Part shown: positions 32,100 to 40,908 of the stretch, in pieces
Layout: each line of letters opens with the position of its first letter
Numbering within the stretch: position 1 is the first letter of the stretch
The notes under the pieces: generated by a model
Database searches by the model: none
The model's input: the letters and a program-made list of their open reading frames with translations, nothing else
Told to the model about the DNA's origin: nothing
Source of the DNA: Saccharothrix espanaensis DSM 44229
GTDB lineage: Bacteria > Actinomycetota > Actinomycetes > Mycobacteriales > Pseudonocardiaceae
Assembly: GCF_000328705.1 (NCBI RefSeq)
Contig: NC_019673.1
Span: forward strand, 4,402,001 to 4,466,000
Direction of reading: 5' to 3'
DNA length: 64,000 nt
Translations under genes and position numbers: made by a program

Positions 32100-33259
32100 G
32101 CGGCTTCGCGGAGCATGAGCACGGCGTCGTAGTCGTCCGGCCGCGCCGGGTCGAGCGGGAAGTGCGAGTGGTTGCCGGTGCTGCGCGGCCGTGCCGCCCG
32201 GGGGAGGTCCCGGGCGGCGACGAGCCGGGCTGTTCCGGGCAGCGCCGCGAGCACGCCCTCGACGGTGTCCGGTTCCGGCGCGGGGATCCCGTGGTGCTCG
32301 GCCGTGCCGATCGCGGAGCCGATCACGGCGTAGTCGTCGCCGAGGCGGTGCGCGACCAATGCGCCCGCGCTGTGCCAGCGCAGGTCCAGGTCGCCGAGCC
32401 GCCAGTGCACCACGCCCCGGTGCAGGTGCTGGTTGTGCGCGAAGACCAGCGTCGGCGCGTCCAGGGCCAGCAGGTTCTCGGCCATCATCGTGTCCCGCAC
32501 CGACAGCAGGCGGGCCACCCGGTCCGGCGAGTCCTCCGCCATGCCCGCGTGGTAGGCGAGCAGGCCGGCGGCCGTGCGGGCGGCCAGTTCCGCGTCCCGC
32601 AGGTCGTCGGGCTCGGCGGCGGACTCCGGGGTTCGGCCGGCCAGCAGCCACCGCAGGTCGTCGGTGATCAGCCGGAGTTCGCGGGCCTCGGCGGACCCGC
32701 CGACCGAGCGCGCCGGGTCCAGCGCGGCGGCCGGATCGTTCCAGCGGGCGTCCGCGCCCAGCAGGGCGTCGATCCGGTCCCAGGTCACCGGCAGGTGGTC
32801 CACGCGCGCGTCGAGGAAGCGGTGCAGCGCGGCCAGCGCCGTACGGGGGCTGTCGGCGCCCATCATCTCGATCGGCGCGTCGAACCCGTGGAACCGCACC
32901 GGTTCGTCGGCGGTCCGGTTGTGCTCGGCGAGCAGCCGGACCAGTTCGCGGTTGGCGGGACAGCCTCCGAACGTGTGGGTGAACCCGTGCCGCATGACGT
33001 GGTCGAGGTCGCCTCGGCCGTGCCGGACGTAGTCGTCCACGAGCCTGGCGTGCAGGCAGCTGCTCTCGATCGCGATGGCCCGGAAACCGGCGTGCGCGAC
33101 GAGGTGGGCGAGCAGGGCGTTGCGGTAGCGGAGGAACTCGTCCTCGCCGTGCATCGGCTCGCCGAAGGCCAACAGGCGGGGCAGGTGCGGGAGGACCCGT
33201 TCGACGGCGGGTCCGAATCCGTGCGGGCCGTCGACCGGGACGCCTGCCGGGTGGGTCAT
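32087..33259 (-). CDS. Erythromycin esterase family protein
   Basis: A 390-residue member of the erythromycin-esterase/EreA-like superfamily. Key residues are visible: E34 and H37 in FGEPMHGEDEF, E65 in AIAIESS, and the later histidines in FAHNQHLHRG. Proper Ere enzymes open the macrolide lactone ring, but most actinobacterial members have unknown substrates, so resistance is only a possibility. GGAG precedes the start. It is divergent from the acetyltransferase gene. Confidence 0.85.
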   Translation of the reverse strand: MTHPAGVPVDGPHGFGPAVERVLPHLPRLLAFGEPMHGEDEFLRYRNALLAHLVAHAGFRAIAIESSCLHARLVDDYVRHGRGDLDHVMRHGFTHTFGGCPANRELVRLLAEHNRTADEPVRFHGFDAPIEMMGADSPRTALAALHRFLDARVDHLPVTWDRIDALLGADARWNDPAAALDPARSVGGSAEARELRLITDDLRWLLAGRTPESAAEPDDLRDAELAARTAAGLLAYHAGMAEDSPDRVARLLSVRDTMMAENLLALDAPTLVFAHNQHLHRGVVHWRLGDLDLRWHSAGALVAHRLGDDYAVIGSAIGTAEHHGIPAPEPDTVEGVLAALPGTARLVAARDLPRAARPRSTGNHSHFPLDPARPDDYDAVLMLREAAHSG

Positions 33260-33391
33260 GAGATCTCCGATCGTGAAGGACTCCTTTCACCGTATCGTTG
33301 ATGTTTCTGTTGAAGCTTTCGTCCGCGGTGCAGGGCTTGTAGCGGCTCAACCCTCAACCGCGGGTGAAGACCGTCCGGAAAGGACAGTGGT

Positions 33392-33946
33392 GTGGGCGAA
33401 CAGCGGGACCGGATGTTGCGCGGCGAGTGGTACCTCGACGAACCGGACCTGGTCGAGCAACGCCGGAACTGCCGGCGCGTGCTCGACCGGTTCAACGCGA
33501 CCGGGCCCGACGACGACGCCGAGCGTGGGCGGATCCTCGACGGCCTGTTCGCCGCGTTCGGCCCCGGCTCCGTCGTGCTGCCGCGCTTCCAGTGCAGCTA
33601 CGGCTCGCTGATCGCCATCGGTGCCGACACCTTCGTCAACACCGACGCCCTGTTCATGGACGACGCGCGGATCACGATCGGCTCCGACGTCCGGATCGGC
33701 CCCCGGACGCAACTGCTCACGGCGCTGCACCCGGTGGAGGACCACGAGCGCCGCCGCGCCGGGTGGGAACGCGCCGCCCCCATCACGATCGGCGACAACG
33801 CGTGGCTCGGCGGCGGTGTGATCGTCTGCCCGGGTGTGACCATCGGCCCGAACACCGTGGTCGGCGCGGGCAGCGTCGTGGTCCGCGACCTGCCGGACCA
33901 CGCGCTGGCCGCCGGCAACCCGGCGCGGACCATCCGACGGCTCTGA
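33392..33946 (+). CDS. Maltose/galactoside O-acetyltransferase-like protein
   Basis: A 184-residue left-handed beta-helix acetyltransferase. The N-terminal Mac domain (MLRGEWYLDEPDLVEQR) is typical of Maa/LacA enzymes. Hexapeptide repeats follow (ITIGSDVRIGPRTQLLT, ITIGDNAWLGGGVIVCPGVT, IGPNTVVGAGSVVV), and the catalytic His is in LLTALHPVE. It would acetylate sugars with acetyl-CoA. GTG 33392 follows AAAGGA. Confidence 0.9.
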   Translation: MGEQRDRMLRGEWYLDEPDLVEQRRNCRRVLDRFNATGPDDDAERGRILDGLFAAFGPGSVVLPRFQCSYGSLIAIGADTFVNTDALFMDDARITIGSDVRIGPRTQLLTALHPVEDHERRRAGWERAAPITIGDNAWLGGGVIVCPGVTIGPNTVVGAGSVVVRDLPDHALAAGNPARTIRRL

Positions 33947-33962
33947 CCCGCGCCCGGCCGGA

Positions 33963-34181
33963 TCAGGTCATGGGTAACTGGAAGAACACCAGGTAGAGCA
34001 GGACCAGCAGACCGATCACCCCCACCGTGGCGCGGACCAGTTGCCGCATCCACGTGCCGAACACCTTGCCCAGGCGGCTGCGGGAGTGGGAGAAGTAGGC
34101 GTGGGCCTCACTGGCGCTGTTGAGGCGGATACCGACGAACAGGCCGGCGCCGAGGACGAGCAACAAGACGAACGTGGACAC
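33963..34181 (-). CDS. Small two-helix membrane protein
   Basis: A 72-residue protein with two hydrophobic segments (residues ~3-17 STFVLLLVLGAGLFV and ~50-68 VIGLLVLLYLVFFQL) and a basic loop (RSRLGKVFGTWMRQLVR) between. GTG 34181 is preferred because GGAAGAGG lies 6 nt upstream. It converges on the acetyltransferase gene and is divergent from the AraC gene. Family and function unknown. Confidence 0.6.
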   Translation of the reverse strand: MSTFVLLLVLGAGLFVGIRLNSASEAHAYFSHSRSRLGKVFGTWMRQLVRATVGVIGLLVLLYLVFFQLPMT

Positions 34182-34392
34182 GATCAACCTCTTCCGGATG
34201 ACGATCGGCTGGAACGCGCGCTGTGCGGCGGATCGGCACAGTCGCGTGCCGACCGCTCGGCCACGGCCGGGGGACACCGTCGTCCAGGGACCTGTGGCCC
34301 GATCAGGGGGGCCACGCCGGGAATGGCGTCGGTGGGGAAGTCGACGCCACGGTCGACACCTCGCCTAGTCTGACCCGCATCGGGAGGCTGGT

Positions 34393-35379
34393 ATGCGTAA
34401 TTTCGCGGTGTCGGGGCAGAAGACACCCCTGATGTCGGGTATCGGACACGCCGCGCGGCTGCGCTTCGGCGGCGGGGCGGCCGGCATCGAGCGGATGGAG
34501 GCCGCGCTGGTCGGCACCGCGTTCGAACCGCACCGGCACGACACCTACGCGATCGGCGTGACGCTCGCGGGCGTGCAGACCTTCCGCTACCGCGGCGAGC
34601 AGCGGCACTGCCTGCCCGGCCAGTGGCACGTCCTGCACCCCGACGAACCGCACGACGGCGCGGCGGGCACCGAACTCGGGTTCGGCTACCGGATCCTGTA
34701 CCTGGACCCGGCGCTGGTGCAGGACGCGCTGGGCGGGCGGCCGCTGCCGTTCGTGGCCGATCCGGTGATCCGACCGGCGCGGGTGGGCGCGGCCGTCGCG
34801 AACTGGCTGCGGCACATCGACGACCCGCTGGACGACGTGGAGGCCGCCGAGATCACCGCGTCCGTCGCGGACCTGCTGCGCGCGCACGGCACCGACCCGG
34901 TGCGCGGCCGGGCGGCGCTGGACCTCGACGCGGTGCGCCGGGTGCGGGCGCTGCTGCGCGACGACTTCGCCCACCCCCACCGCGCCGCCGACCTGGAACG
35001 GGTGTCCGGGCTGGACCGGTGGTCGCTGGCCCGCCAGTTCCGCGCGGCGTTCGGCACCAGCCCGACCCGGTTCCGCACCATGCGCCAGCTCGACGCGGCG
35101 CGCCGGTCGCTGGGCGCGGGCGTGCCGCCGGCGGAGGTCGCCGCGGCGGTCGGGTTCGCCGACCAGAGCCACCTCACCCGGATGTTCAAGCGCGCCTACG
35201 GGGTGACGCCGGCCGCGTGGACGGCCGCCGTGCGCGGTGGAGCGGCCCGGGTCGGGCCGGTGCCGGGCGGGTCAGCCGCGGGCCCGGATCGCGTGCACCA
35301 CGCCGGCCATGTCCTCACCGCCGCGGCCGAGCGCGACGGCCTCGCCGAACAGCGCGTGGCAGACGTCCAGCAGCGGTGA
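34393..35379 (+). CDS. AraC family transcriptional regulator
   Basis: A 328-residue regulator. An N-terminal cupin-like sensing domain (AraC_binding: [20 protein letters not shown]) occupies ~residues 35-170. The double helix-turn-helix (~180-275) includes [19 protein letters not shown], then [21 protein letters not shown], then [28 protein letters not shown] precedes ATG 34393. About 45 residues follow the domain; most of this tail is read antisense through the convergent dehydrogenase gene, an overlap of 108 bp. The cupin type suggests it senses a small organic molecule. Confidence 0.87.
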   Translation: MRNFAVSGQKTPLMSGIGHAARLRFGGGAAGIERMEAALVGTAFEPHRHDTYAIGVTLAGVQTFRYRGEQRHCLPGQWHVLHPDEPHDGAAGTELGFGYRILYLDPALVQDALGGRPLPFVADPVIRPARVGAAVANWLRHIDDPLDDVEAAEITASVADLLRAHGTDPVRGRAALDLDAVRRVRALLRDDFAHPHRAADLERVSGLDRWSLARQFRAAFGTSPTRFRTMRQLDAARRSLGAGVPPAEVAAAVGFADQSHLTRMFKRAYGVTPAAWTAAVRGGAARVGPVPGGSAAGPDRVHHAGHVLTAAAERDGLAEQRVADVQQR

Positions 35380-36141
35380 GGCGACCCCGGCGGCGCGGGC
35401 GGCCTCGGCGATCAGCCGGTTGTTCTTCAGCACGTCGGTGATCGAGGCCTGCACGGCGAACTCGCCGGCCAGCAGCTTCGCCGCCTTCGCCCGCGACACC
35501 GCGGACGCCATCGGCCCGGCGTCGAGGATCCGGGTCAGCAGCGCCGGGTCCAGCTTGTGCGCCTCGGCGAACCCGTACGCCTCGGCCAGCCCGGTGACCA
35601 TGGTGATCAGGAACAGGTTGACCGCGAACTTCATCAGCAGCGCGCCCGGCACCGGCCCGCAGTCCACCACCTCGGCGCACATCGGCGCGAGCAGCGGCCG
35701 GACCCGGTCCACGTCGGTGTCCGCGCCGGACAGCATCGCCACCAGCGAGCCCTGCTCGGCCGGCCCGCGCGACCCGGAGACCGGCGCCTCGACGTACGCC
35801 CCGCCCGCGGCGGCCACGTCGGCGGCGAGGGCGTGCGAGTAGTCCGCCGGCATCGTGCCCATCTGCACGACCGTCCGCCCGCGGCACCGCGCGCCGAACC
35901 CGGCGCCGCCGCGGTCCAGCACCGCGTCCACCGCCGCCTCGTCGGCCAGCATCAGCAGCACGACGTCGGCCCGGCCGAACACCTCGTCGGGTCCGGTGGC
36001 GACGTGCGCGCCGGCGTCGGCGAGCGGGGCGCACCGGGCGGCGGTGCGGTTCCAGACGGTGAGCGGGACGCCCGCGCGGGCGAGGTTGAGGGCCATGGGC
36101 TGTCCCATGACGCCCAGTCCGATGAATCCGAGTTCGACCAC
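35272..36141 (-). CDS. NAD(P)-dependent beta-hydroxyacid dehydrogenase (HIBADH family)
   Basis: A 289-residue dehydrogenase. The Rossmann motif [16 protein letters not shown] opens the protein, the substrate-binding segment [16 protein letters not shown] lies near residue 120, and the catalytic lysine is in MKFAVNLFL near 168. The family includes 3-hydroxyisobutyrate, tartronate-semialdehyde and glyoxylate reductases, as well as imine-reductase-like members; this sequence does not settle which. It is convergent with and overlaps the AraC gene. Confidence 0.85.
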   Translation of the reverse strand: MVELGFIGLGVMGQPMALNLARAGVPLTVWNRTAARCAPLADAGAHVATGPDEVFGRADVVLLMLADEAAVDAVLDRGGAGFGARCRGRTVVQMGTMPADYSHALAADVAAAGGAYVEAPVSGSRGPAEQGSLVAMLSGADTDVDRVRPLLAPMCAEVVDCGPVPGALLMKFAVNLFLITMVTGLAEAYGFAEAHKLDPALLTRILDAGPMASAVSRAKAAKLLAGEFAVQASITDVLKNNRLIAEAARAAGVASPLLDVCHALFGEAVALGRGGEDMAGVVHAIRARG

Positions 36142-36195
36142 GGGGGAGTTCTAGCCGCCGCCGGCGCGGCCCGTCTTGAACGTTTGTGCGCGCCC

Positions 36196-36294
36196 GACCC
36201 GCGCCAGACCTGCGCCAGACCTGCGCCAGACCTGCGCCAGACCTGCGCCAGACCCGCGCCGGACCCGCGTCGGACCCGCGCTGGACCCGCGCCG
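36196..36294. repeat. Nine tandem copies of an 11-bp unit
   Basis: Exactly 99 bp made of nine 11-mers: GACCCGCGCCA, then four GACCTGCGCCA, then GACCCGCGCCG, GACCCGCGTCG, GACCCGCGCTG and GACCCGCGCCG. It lies between the divergent dehydrogenase and deacetylase genes. The period is close to one helical turn. Confidence 0.9.
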
Positions 36295-36325
36295 GCCACG
36301 GACCGTGATCCGCCAGGATGGCTCG

Positions 36326-37069
36326 ATGCGACTGTTCCCGCGCACCCCGAAGGCCCGTCGGTGGGCGGTGGCCCTGCTCGTGGTGGCCGTCCTGGTGCCG
36401 GTGGGCGCGGTGGGGCTGACGGTGGTGGTCAACGCGCGGTCGTTCCAGCTGTTCGGCGAGATCACCCACCGCGTGGAGACCGATGCGAAGGTGGTCGCGC
36501 TGACCTTCGACGACGGACCGGACCCGGCGGGCACCCGGCCGATGCTGGCGGTGCTGGCGGCCAAGGACGTGCGCGGCACGTTCTACCTGACCGGCCGGGA
36601 GCTCTCCGCGCACCCGGAACTCGGCCGGGCGGTGGCCGAGGCGGGCCACGAGATCGGCAACCACTCGTACTCGCACGAGCGGATGGTGTTCGTGACGCCG
36701 GGGTGGGTGGCCGAGGAGGTGGAGGAGACCGATTCGCTGATCCGCTCCACCGGCTACACCGGCCCGATCACCTTCCGCCCGCCGCACGGCAAGAAGCTGA
36801 TCGCCCTCCCGCGCTACCTCGCCGAGCATGGCCGCCGGACCGTCACCTGGGACGTGGAGACCGACTCGGGACCCGACCAGCCGGCCAGCGCCGACGAGCT
36901 GGCCCGCCGGACCGTGGAGCAGGTGCGGCCGGGGTCGATCGTGCTGCTGCACGGCATGTACGCCGGTCGTGGCGTGACCCGGGACGCGATCGGCCCGATC
37001 ATCGACCTCCTGCGCGACCGCGGCTACCGGTTCGCGACGGTCTCCGAGCTGCTCGCGCGGGCGCGCTGA
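36326..37069 (+). CDS. Membrane-anchored polysaccharide deacetylase (NodB homology)
   Basis: A 247-residue protein with an N-terminal membrane anchor (residues ~13-36) and an external NodB domain. The metal and catalytic residues are D62/D63 (LTFDDGPD), H113 and H117 (GNHSYSHERM), RPPHGKK and the C-terminal VLLHGMY. It would remove N-acetyl groups from peptidoglycan or another cell-wall glycan. CAGGAT (36314-36319) 6 nt upstream may be a leaderless -10. The 11-bp tandem repeats lie immediately upstream. Confidence 0.87.
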   Translation: MRLFPRTPKARRWAVALLVVAVLVPVGAVGLTVVVNARSFQLFGEITHRVETDAKVVALTFDDGPDPAGTRPMLAVLAAKDVRGTFYLTGRELSAHPELGRAVAEAGHEIGNHSYSHERMVFVTPGWVAEEVEETDSLIRSTGYTGPITFRPPHGKKLIALPRYLAEHGRRTVTWDVETDSGPDQPASADELARRTVEQVRPGSIVLLHGMYAGRGVTRDAIGPIIDLLRDRGYRFATVSELLARAR

Positions 37070-37133
37070 GCGCAGGCGGCACTCCTTCCAGGCCGGCCGC
37101 CGCCCGCGTGCCGGGCGGTGATCATCCGGAACG

Positions 37134-37139
37134 TAGGGT
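37134..37139 (+). promoter_or_regulatory. -10 element of a likely leaderless promoter
   Basis: TAGGGT lies 6 nt before ATG 37146, and no ribosome-binding site is visible. The same box-and-spacing arrangement occurs at 50484-50489 (GTG 50498) and 52471-52476 (ATG 52484). Confidence 0.5.
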
Positions 37140-37145
37140 TGTTCC

Positions 37146-37535
37146 ATGAGCGGATACACCGACCAGGAGAGCCGGACTCTGCGCACGGCCGTCTACGGGG
37201 CGATGGTGCTCGTGTCGGTGGCCGAGGAGGGCGCGCTGGACGAGGAGAGCCACGCCGGCATCAGGGCGATGGCCGCCCTGCCGCCACGGGTGCGCGACGC
37301 CGTCGACTCGGGTGCGCCGGAACTGCCCCAGGGCTCGATCGAGGACGTGGAGGCCGGCGTGCTCGCGGCGTTGCGCGGGTCCATGGCGTTCCTGGCCGCC
37401 CAGTCCCCGGACGAGGCCGACGCGTTCGCGCTCGCCGTCGTCACGATGTGCGAGCGGGTCGCGTCGGCGGACGGCGATGTGGGCCGGGCGGAGAGCGCCG
37501 TGGTCGGCCGGGTCCGCGCCGCGCTCGGTCGCTGA
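37146..37535 (+). CDS. Small helical protein, possibly TerB-like
   Basis: A 129-residue all-helical soluble protein. The opening RTAVYGAMVLVSVAEEGALDE cut here and the ending VASADGDVGRAESAVVGRVR recall TerB/DjlA-like helical bundles, where an acidic ASADGxxxxxE motif is typical; this is a weak resemblance. The last codons and the stop lie within the first copy of a 14-bp tandem repeat, so the C-terminus may have been reshaped by repeat growth. Confidence 0.6.
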   Translation: MSGYTDQESRTLRTAVYGAMVLVSVAEEGALDEESHAGIRAMAALPPRVRDAVDSGAPELPQGSIEDVEAGVLAALRGSMAFLAAQSPDEADAFALAVVTMCERVASADGDVGRAESAVVGRVRAALGR

Positions 37536-37634
37536 AGATCGGTCGCTGAAGATCGGTCGCTGAAGATCGGTCGCTGAGGATCGGTCGCTGAGGATCGGTC
37601 GCTGAGGATCGGGTGCTGAAGATCGGCGCTGAGG
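37527..37634. repeat. Seven-plus tandem copies of a 14-bp GATC-ending unit
   Basis: Seven full copies of GGTCGCTGARGATC with small variations (37527-37624) and a partial eighth. The first copy contains the TGA stop of the preceding gene. Every copy carries GCTGA or GCTGAGG, and each ends in GATC like the 14297-14368 array. Confidence 0.9.
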
Positions 37635-37650
37635 GGCCGGGGTTCGGGGG

Positions 37651-38379
37651 TCAGTCCGGTGTGCGGTTCGCGCGGGACTCGACCAGGGTCTGGATGCCGT
37701 CCAGGAGGCGTTGCAGGCCGAACTCGAACTGGTCGCCCGACCACGGGGCCACGCCCGCTTGGAGCACCCGCAGCAGGCTCGGGTACTGGGTGAAGTCGAC
37801 CAGTTCGCCCAGCACGCGGTTGCGCTCGGCGGTCTGGTCGGGTGACCGGGACCCGTCCTGCTCGTCCTCGGTGCGCTGGCGCGCCAGGCCGCGCACGTAG
37901 GCGTCGACCGACTCGATCACGGCCATCTTCTCGGCCTCGGTCAGCCCGGTGTCCGCCAGCACGGCCAGCGCGGAGTCCATCCACCGCAGCATGTTCGGGC
38001 CCGGCGCGGCCACCGTGCTCACCAACCGCAGGGTCCACGGGTGCGCCCGGAACGCGACCCAGTCGGCGCGCGCCCAGGCTTCGAGCTTCGCGCGCCAGTC
38101 GCCCGGCCAGTCGTCGGGCAGCGGGTCCTGCGCGCCGATCGCGTCGAGCATCAGGGCTTCGAGCTCGGCCTTGCCGGGCAGGTAGGTGTAGAGCGACGCG
38201 GTGCCGACGCCGAGGGCGGTCGCGACCCGGCGCATGGACAGCGCGGCCAGGCCCTCGGTCTCGGCGACCTCGATCGCCACCGCGACGATCCGGTCCATGG
38301 ACAGGCCGCGCTGCGGGCCGCGACTGGGCCGCCGGCGGTCGCCCCACAGCAGCTGGAGGGCCTGGTTCTTTGCGTTCAT
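37651..38379 (-). CDS. TetR family regulator (TetR_C_1 type)
   Basis: A 242-residue TetR protein with an Arg-rich N-terminus (GDRRRPSRGPQRG), the helix-turn-helix LSMRRVATALGVGTASLYTYL (cut near residues 45-64) and a helical ligand domain like those near drug exporters. It is divergent from an MFS transporter gene, with a perfect 8-bp inverted repeat between them, a classic repressor/efflux arrangement. Confidence 0.88.
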   Translation of the reverse strand: MNAKNQALQLLWGDRRRPSRGPQRGLSMDRIVAVAIEVAETEGLAALSMRRVATALGVGTASLYTYLPGKAELEALMLDAIGAQDPLPDDWPGDWRAKLEAWARADWVAFRAHPWTLRLVSTVAAPGPNMLRWMDSALAVLADTGLTEAEKMAVIESVDAYVRGLARQRTEDEQDGSRSPDQTAERNRVLGELVDFTQYPSLLRVLQAGVAPWSGDQFEFGLQRLLDGIQTLVESRANRTPD

Positions 38380-38394
38380 GGCGAAACTCAGTAT

Positions 38395-38418
38395 ACCGTT
38401 CGGAGTAGGTCGAACGGT
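38395..38418. promoter_or_regulatory. TetR operator between regulator and MFS genes
   Basis: A perfect inverted repeat ACCGTTCG-N8-CGAACGGT (38395-38402 and 38411-38418) begins 15 bp from the TetR start and ends 23 bp before the MFS start. It overlaps GTATAC, a -10-like box. Confidence 0.75.
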
Positions 38419-38441
38419 GTTCGGAGTTTGGGGGGCGAGAG

Positions 38442-40010
38442 GTGACTGCGGGGGTGGTGCGCCGCCGGCGGGAGCGGCAGGCGCTGTGGGCGGCCACGTT
38501 GACCAACGGGCCCAACGAGCTGATCGACTTCGTGCTGCCGCTGTGGGCAGGGGCCGCGCTCGGCCTCAGCGCCACCGAGGTCGGGGTGCTCACGGCCGTG
38601 GAGATGGCGGTGTCGGTGCTGGTCCGGCCGGTCGCCGGGGTGCTCGCCGACCGGTACGAGCGGAGGTACGTGGCGGCGCTGGGCGCGTTGCTGTACGCGG
38701 TGTCGTGCGCCGGGTACGCGGTGGCGGGCGAGGTGGCCATGGCCTACGGGGCGGCGGCGGTCGGCGGCGCGGGCGGCGCGCTGCTCTGGGTCAGCGTGCG
38801 CGCGATGGTCAGCGAGCGGCTGGACGAGGACTCCGGGGTGTTCCCGAGGCTGCTCTCCGCCGAGGAGACCGGCTCGTGGGTCGCGTTCGTGGCCGGGCTG
38901 ACGCTGCTCGGCGTGATCGGGTTCGGCGGGCTGTTCTGGCTGTGCGCGGCGGCGTGCCTGCTGGCCGCCGGGCTGCTGCTGGCCGCGCCGAAACGCCCCG
39001 GACGGGTCGGCGCGCCGGTGGCCGGGGGACTGGGCGCGGTCGGCCGGCGGCTGCGGCCGATGCTGTTCGCGGTGGCGATGACCATGGCCGCCGAGGCCGC
39101 CGTCTCGCTGCTGTTGCTGCTGCACCTGCAACGCGGGTTCGGCCTGGAGGTCGTCCAGATCGCGTACGTGTTCCTGCCCGGGGCCATCGCGATGAGCGTC
39201 GCGGCGGGGTACCTGCACCGGTACGTGGTCCGGTTCGGGCGGTCCCGGGTGCTGACGGCCGCGTCGCTGGCCAGTTGCGCGTTCGCGGTGAGCCTCGCCT
39301 GGGCGCCGAGCCCGTACGTGATCGCCGGGCTGTGGGTGCTCAGCGGGCTGGCGTGGGCGGCGGTGATACCGGTCCAGCAGGCCGTGATCGCCGAGGCGTC
39401 GGGCGACCAGGTCGGGCGCGGCATGGGTGTCTACGAGTCGGCGTGCCTGGTCGGCGCGCTGGTCGGCAGCCTGGTGGCGGGGGCGCTGTACGACGGCGCG
39501 AACTGGGCGGTGGCGTGCCTGGTGGCGGCAGGGCTGATCCTGGCGGGCGCGGTCGTCGTGCCCCGCGCGGTGCGCCGGCTCGGCGTCACCGAGTTTCCGC
39601 CACCGGCCGAGAACAACGACGACGAGCCCGCGTCCGGTCCGGTCGAACAGGACACCGGGGACACGTCGGCGGACGAACCCGGCGTGGCGAAGGACGAACC
39701 CGGAACGGCGGTGGACGAGGTCGGTGGGGCGAAGGACGAGCCCGCCAAGCTGTGGGCCGACCTGGCGGTGCACGCGGTCCTGTTCGCGGCGACGCAGGCC
39801 GGGTTGGCGTTCTACGACTTGTCGTGGGTGCGCGACCTGGTCACCCGCGACCTCGGCACGGTGCTGCTCGGCCAGGTCCCGCGTGACGGCGTGGCGGCGT
39901 TCGTCTACGGCGCGGGCCGGTTCTGGGCGATCGTCCTGCTGATCGATCTGGTGTGGACGGTCTACCGAGCACTGCGCCGCCGTTCCACGACGGACCGGGG
40001 CACGGGCTGA
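38442..40010 (+). CDS. MFS transporter with C-terminal membrane extension
   Basis: A 522-residue major facilitator. The first ~385 residues hold about 12 helices, with the loop 2-3 motif GVLADRYERRYVAALG. An acidic, Pro/Glu-rich cytosolic linker (~390-440) then leads to two further hydrophobic segments (~445-465 and ~485-505), an uncommon tail. Its substrate is unknown; control by the adjacent TetR suggests drug or metabolite efflux. The stop is 3 bp from the convergent PaaX stop. Confidence 0.83.
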   Translation: MTAGVVRRRRERQALWAATLTNGPNELIDFVLPLWAGAALGLSATEVGVLTAVEMAVSVLVRPVAGVLADRYERRYVAALGALLYAVSCAGYAVAGEVAMAYGAAAVGGAGGALLWVSVRAMVSERLDEDSGVFPRLLSAEETGSWVAFVAGLTLLGVIGFGGLFWLCAAACLLAAGLLLAAPKRPGRVGAPVAGGLGAVGRRLRPMLFAVAMTMAAEAAVSLLLLLHLQRGFGLEVVQIAYVFLPGAIAMSVAAGYLHRYVVRFGRSRVLTAASLASCAFAVSLAWAPSPYVIAGLWVLSGLAWAAVIPVQQAVIAEASGDQVGRGMGVYESACLVGALVGSLVAGALYDGANWAVACLVAAGLILAGAVVVPRAVRRLGVTEFPPPAENNDDEPASGPVEQDTGDTSADEPGVAKDEPGTAVDEVGGAKDEPAKLWADLAVHAVLFAATQAGLAFYDLSWVRDLVTRDLGTVLLGQVPRDGVAAFVYGAGRFWAIVLLIDLVWTVYRALRRRSTTDRGTG

Positions 40011-40013
40011 GGC

Positions 40014-40904
40014 TCAGCCGGAGACCGTGCGCTCGCCGAACGCGCGGGCGGGCCCCTCCAGCCGGTCCTGGAGGCTGAAGAACAGGTCCGCGGCGCGGAT
40101 GCCGATCCACTCCGGCGGCAGCAGCTCCTCGGGCAGGCCGGGGTCGAGGTAGGGCAGTCGCCGCCAGTCGGTGAGCAGCCGGACGTAGTCGGCGAACGCG
40201 GCCCGCTCGTCCACCGCCGGCCCGCCCGGGGCCGACGCGTCCCGCGCGGGCAGGTCGCGCCACCGCCGCAGCGAGGGGCCGTGCTCGGTCAGGAACGCCG
40301 AGTACAGCCCCTCCAGCTGGTCGAGGTCCCACCACCGGCGGACCTTGCCGGCCAGGTCGCCGAACGCCAGGTGGTCGGCGCGGAACAAATCGGCGTAGCC
40401 GTGCAGGTCCTGGCTGCGCAGGATGTCGGCGGTCGGCTCGTGCAGGTGCGCGGGCGCGATCCACACTCCCGGCGCGGCGGTGCCGAACCCCAGCCTGCTC
40501 AGCTGGGAGCGCAGCAGGTGCCGCTTGTGCCGCTCGGACTCGGGCACCGAGAACACCGCGAGCAGCCAGCCGTCGGCCGGCGTCGCCCGCTTGCGCCGGA
40601 AGATCCGGTGGTCGCCTTCGTCCAGGATGGCCAGACCGCCGGGCGACAGGGCGTACCCGGCCGCGCCGTCGCGGCGCTGCGCCAGCAGCACGTCCCGCCG
40701 CTTGAGCCGGGAGATCGACGACCGGACCGCGGCCTCGTCGATGTCGAGCAGGCCGAGCAGGCCGACCACCGAGGCGACCGACAGCCACCCGCCGTGGTCA
40801 CGGGAGAACAGGCCGTAGAGCGTCACGATGAACTGCCGGGGCTGGGCCGCCTTCGCGTAGCTCTCGCCGTCGGCGAACCCGGCCTCGCCCGATCCCGTCG
40901 TCAC
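40014..40904 (-). CDS. PaaX family transcriptional regulator
   Basis: A 296-residue regulator of the PaaX family, which in phenylacetate and related pathways binds an aryl-CoA inducer. The N-terminal winged helix (RQFIVTLYGLFSRDHGGWLS, then DIDEAAVRSSISRLKRRDVL) and the central and C-terminal PaaX domains (GWLLAVFSVPESERHKRHLL) are present. It ends the leftward catabolic operon, 4 bp after the CoA ligase. In this setting it probably represses the cluster until an aryl-CoA such as salicylyl-CoA appears (inference). Confidence 0.87.
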   Translation of the reverse strand: MTTGSGEAGFADGESYAKAAQPRQFIVTLYGLFSRDHGGWLSVASVVGLLGLLDIDEAAVRSSISRLKRRDVLLAQRRDGAAGYALSPGGLAILDEGDHRIFRRKRATPADGWLLAVFSVPESERHKRHLLRSQLSRLGFGTAAPGVWIAPAHLHEPTADILRSQDLHGYADLFRADHLAFGDLAGKVRRWWDLDQLEGLYSAFLTEHGPSLRRWRDLPARDASAPGGPAVDERAAFADYVRLLTDWRRLPYLDPGLPEELLPPEWIGIRAADLFFSLQDRLEGPARAFGERTVSG

Positions 40905-40908
40905 GGCG

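Noticed and set aside
32087-33946. Esterase plus acetyltransferase as a macrolide-resistance island.
   Set aside because: Both families are mostly of other function in actinomycetes, the genes are divergent, and there is no mobile-element signature.
36196-37634. The tandem arrays at 36196-36294 and 37527-37634 as CRISPR arrays.
   Set aside because: Units are 11 and 14 bp with no spacers, and no cas genes are present.
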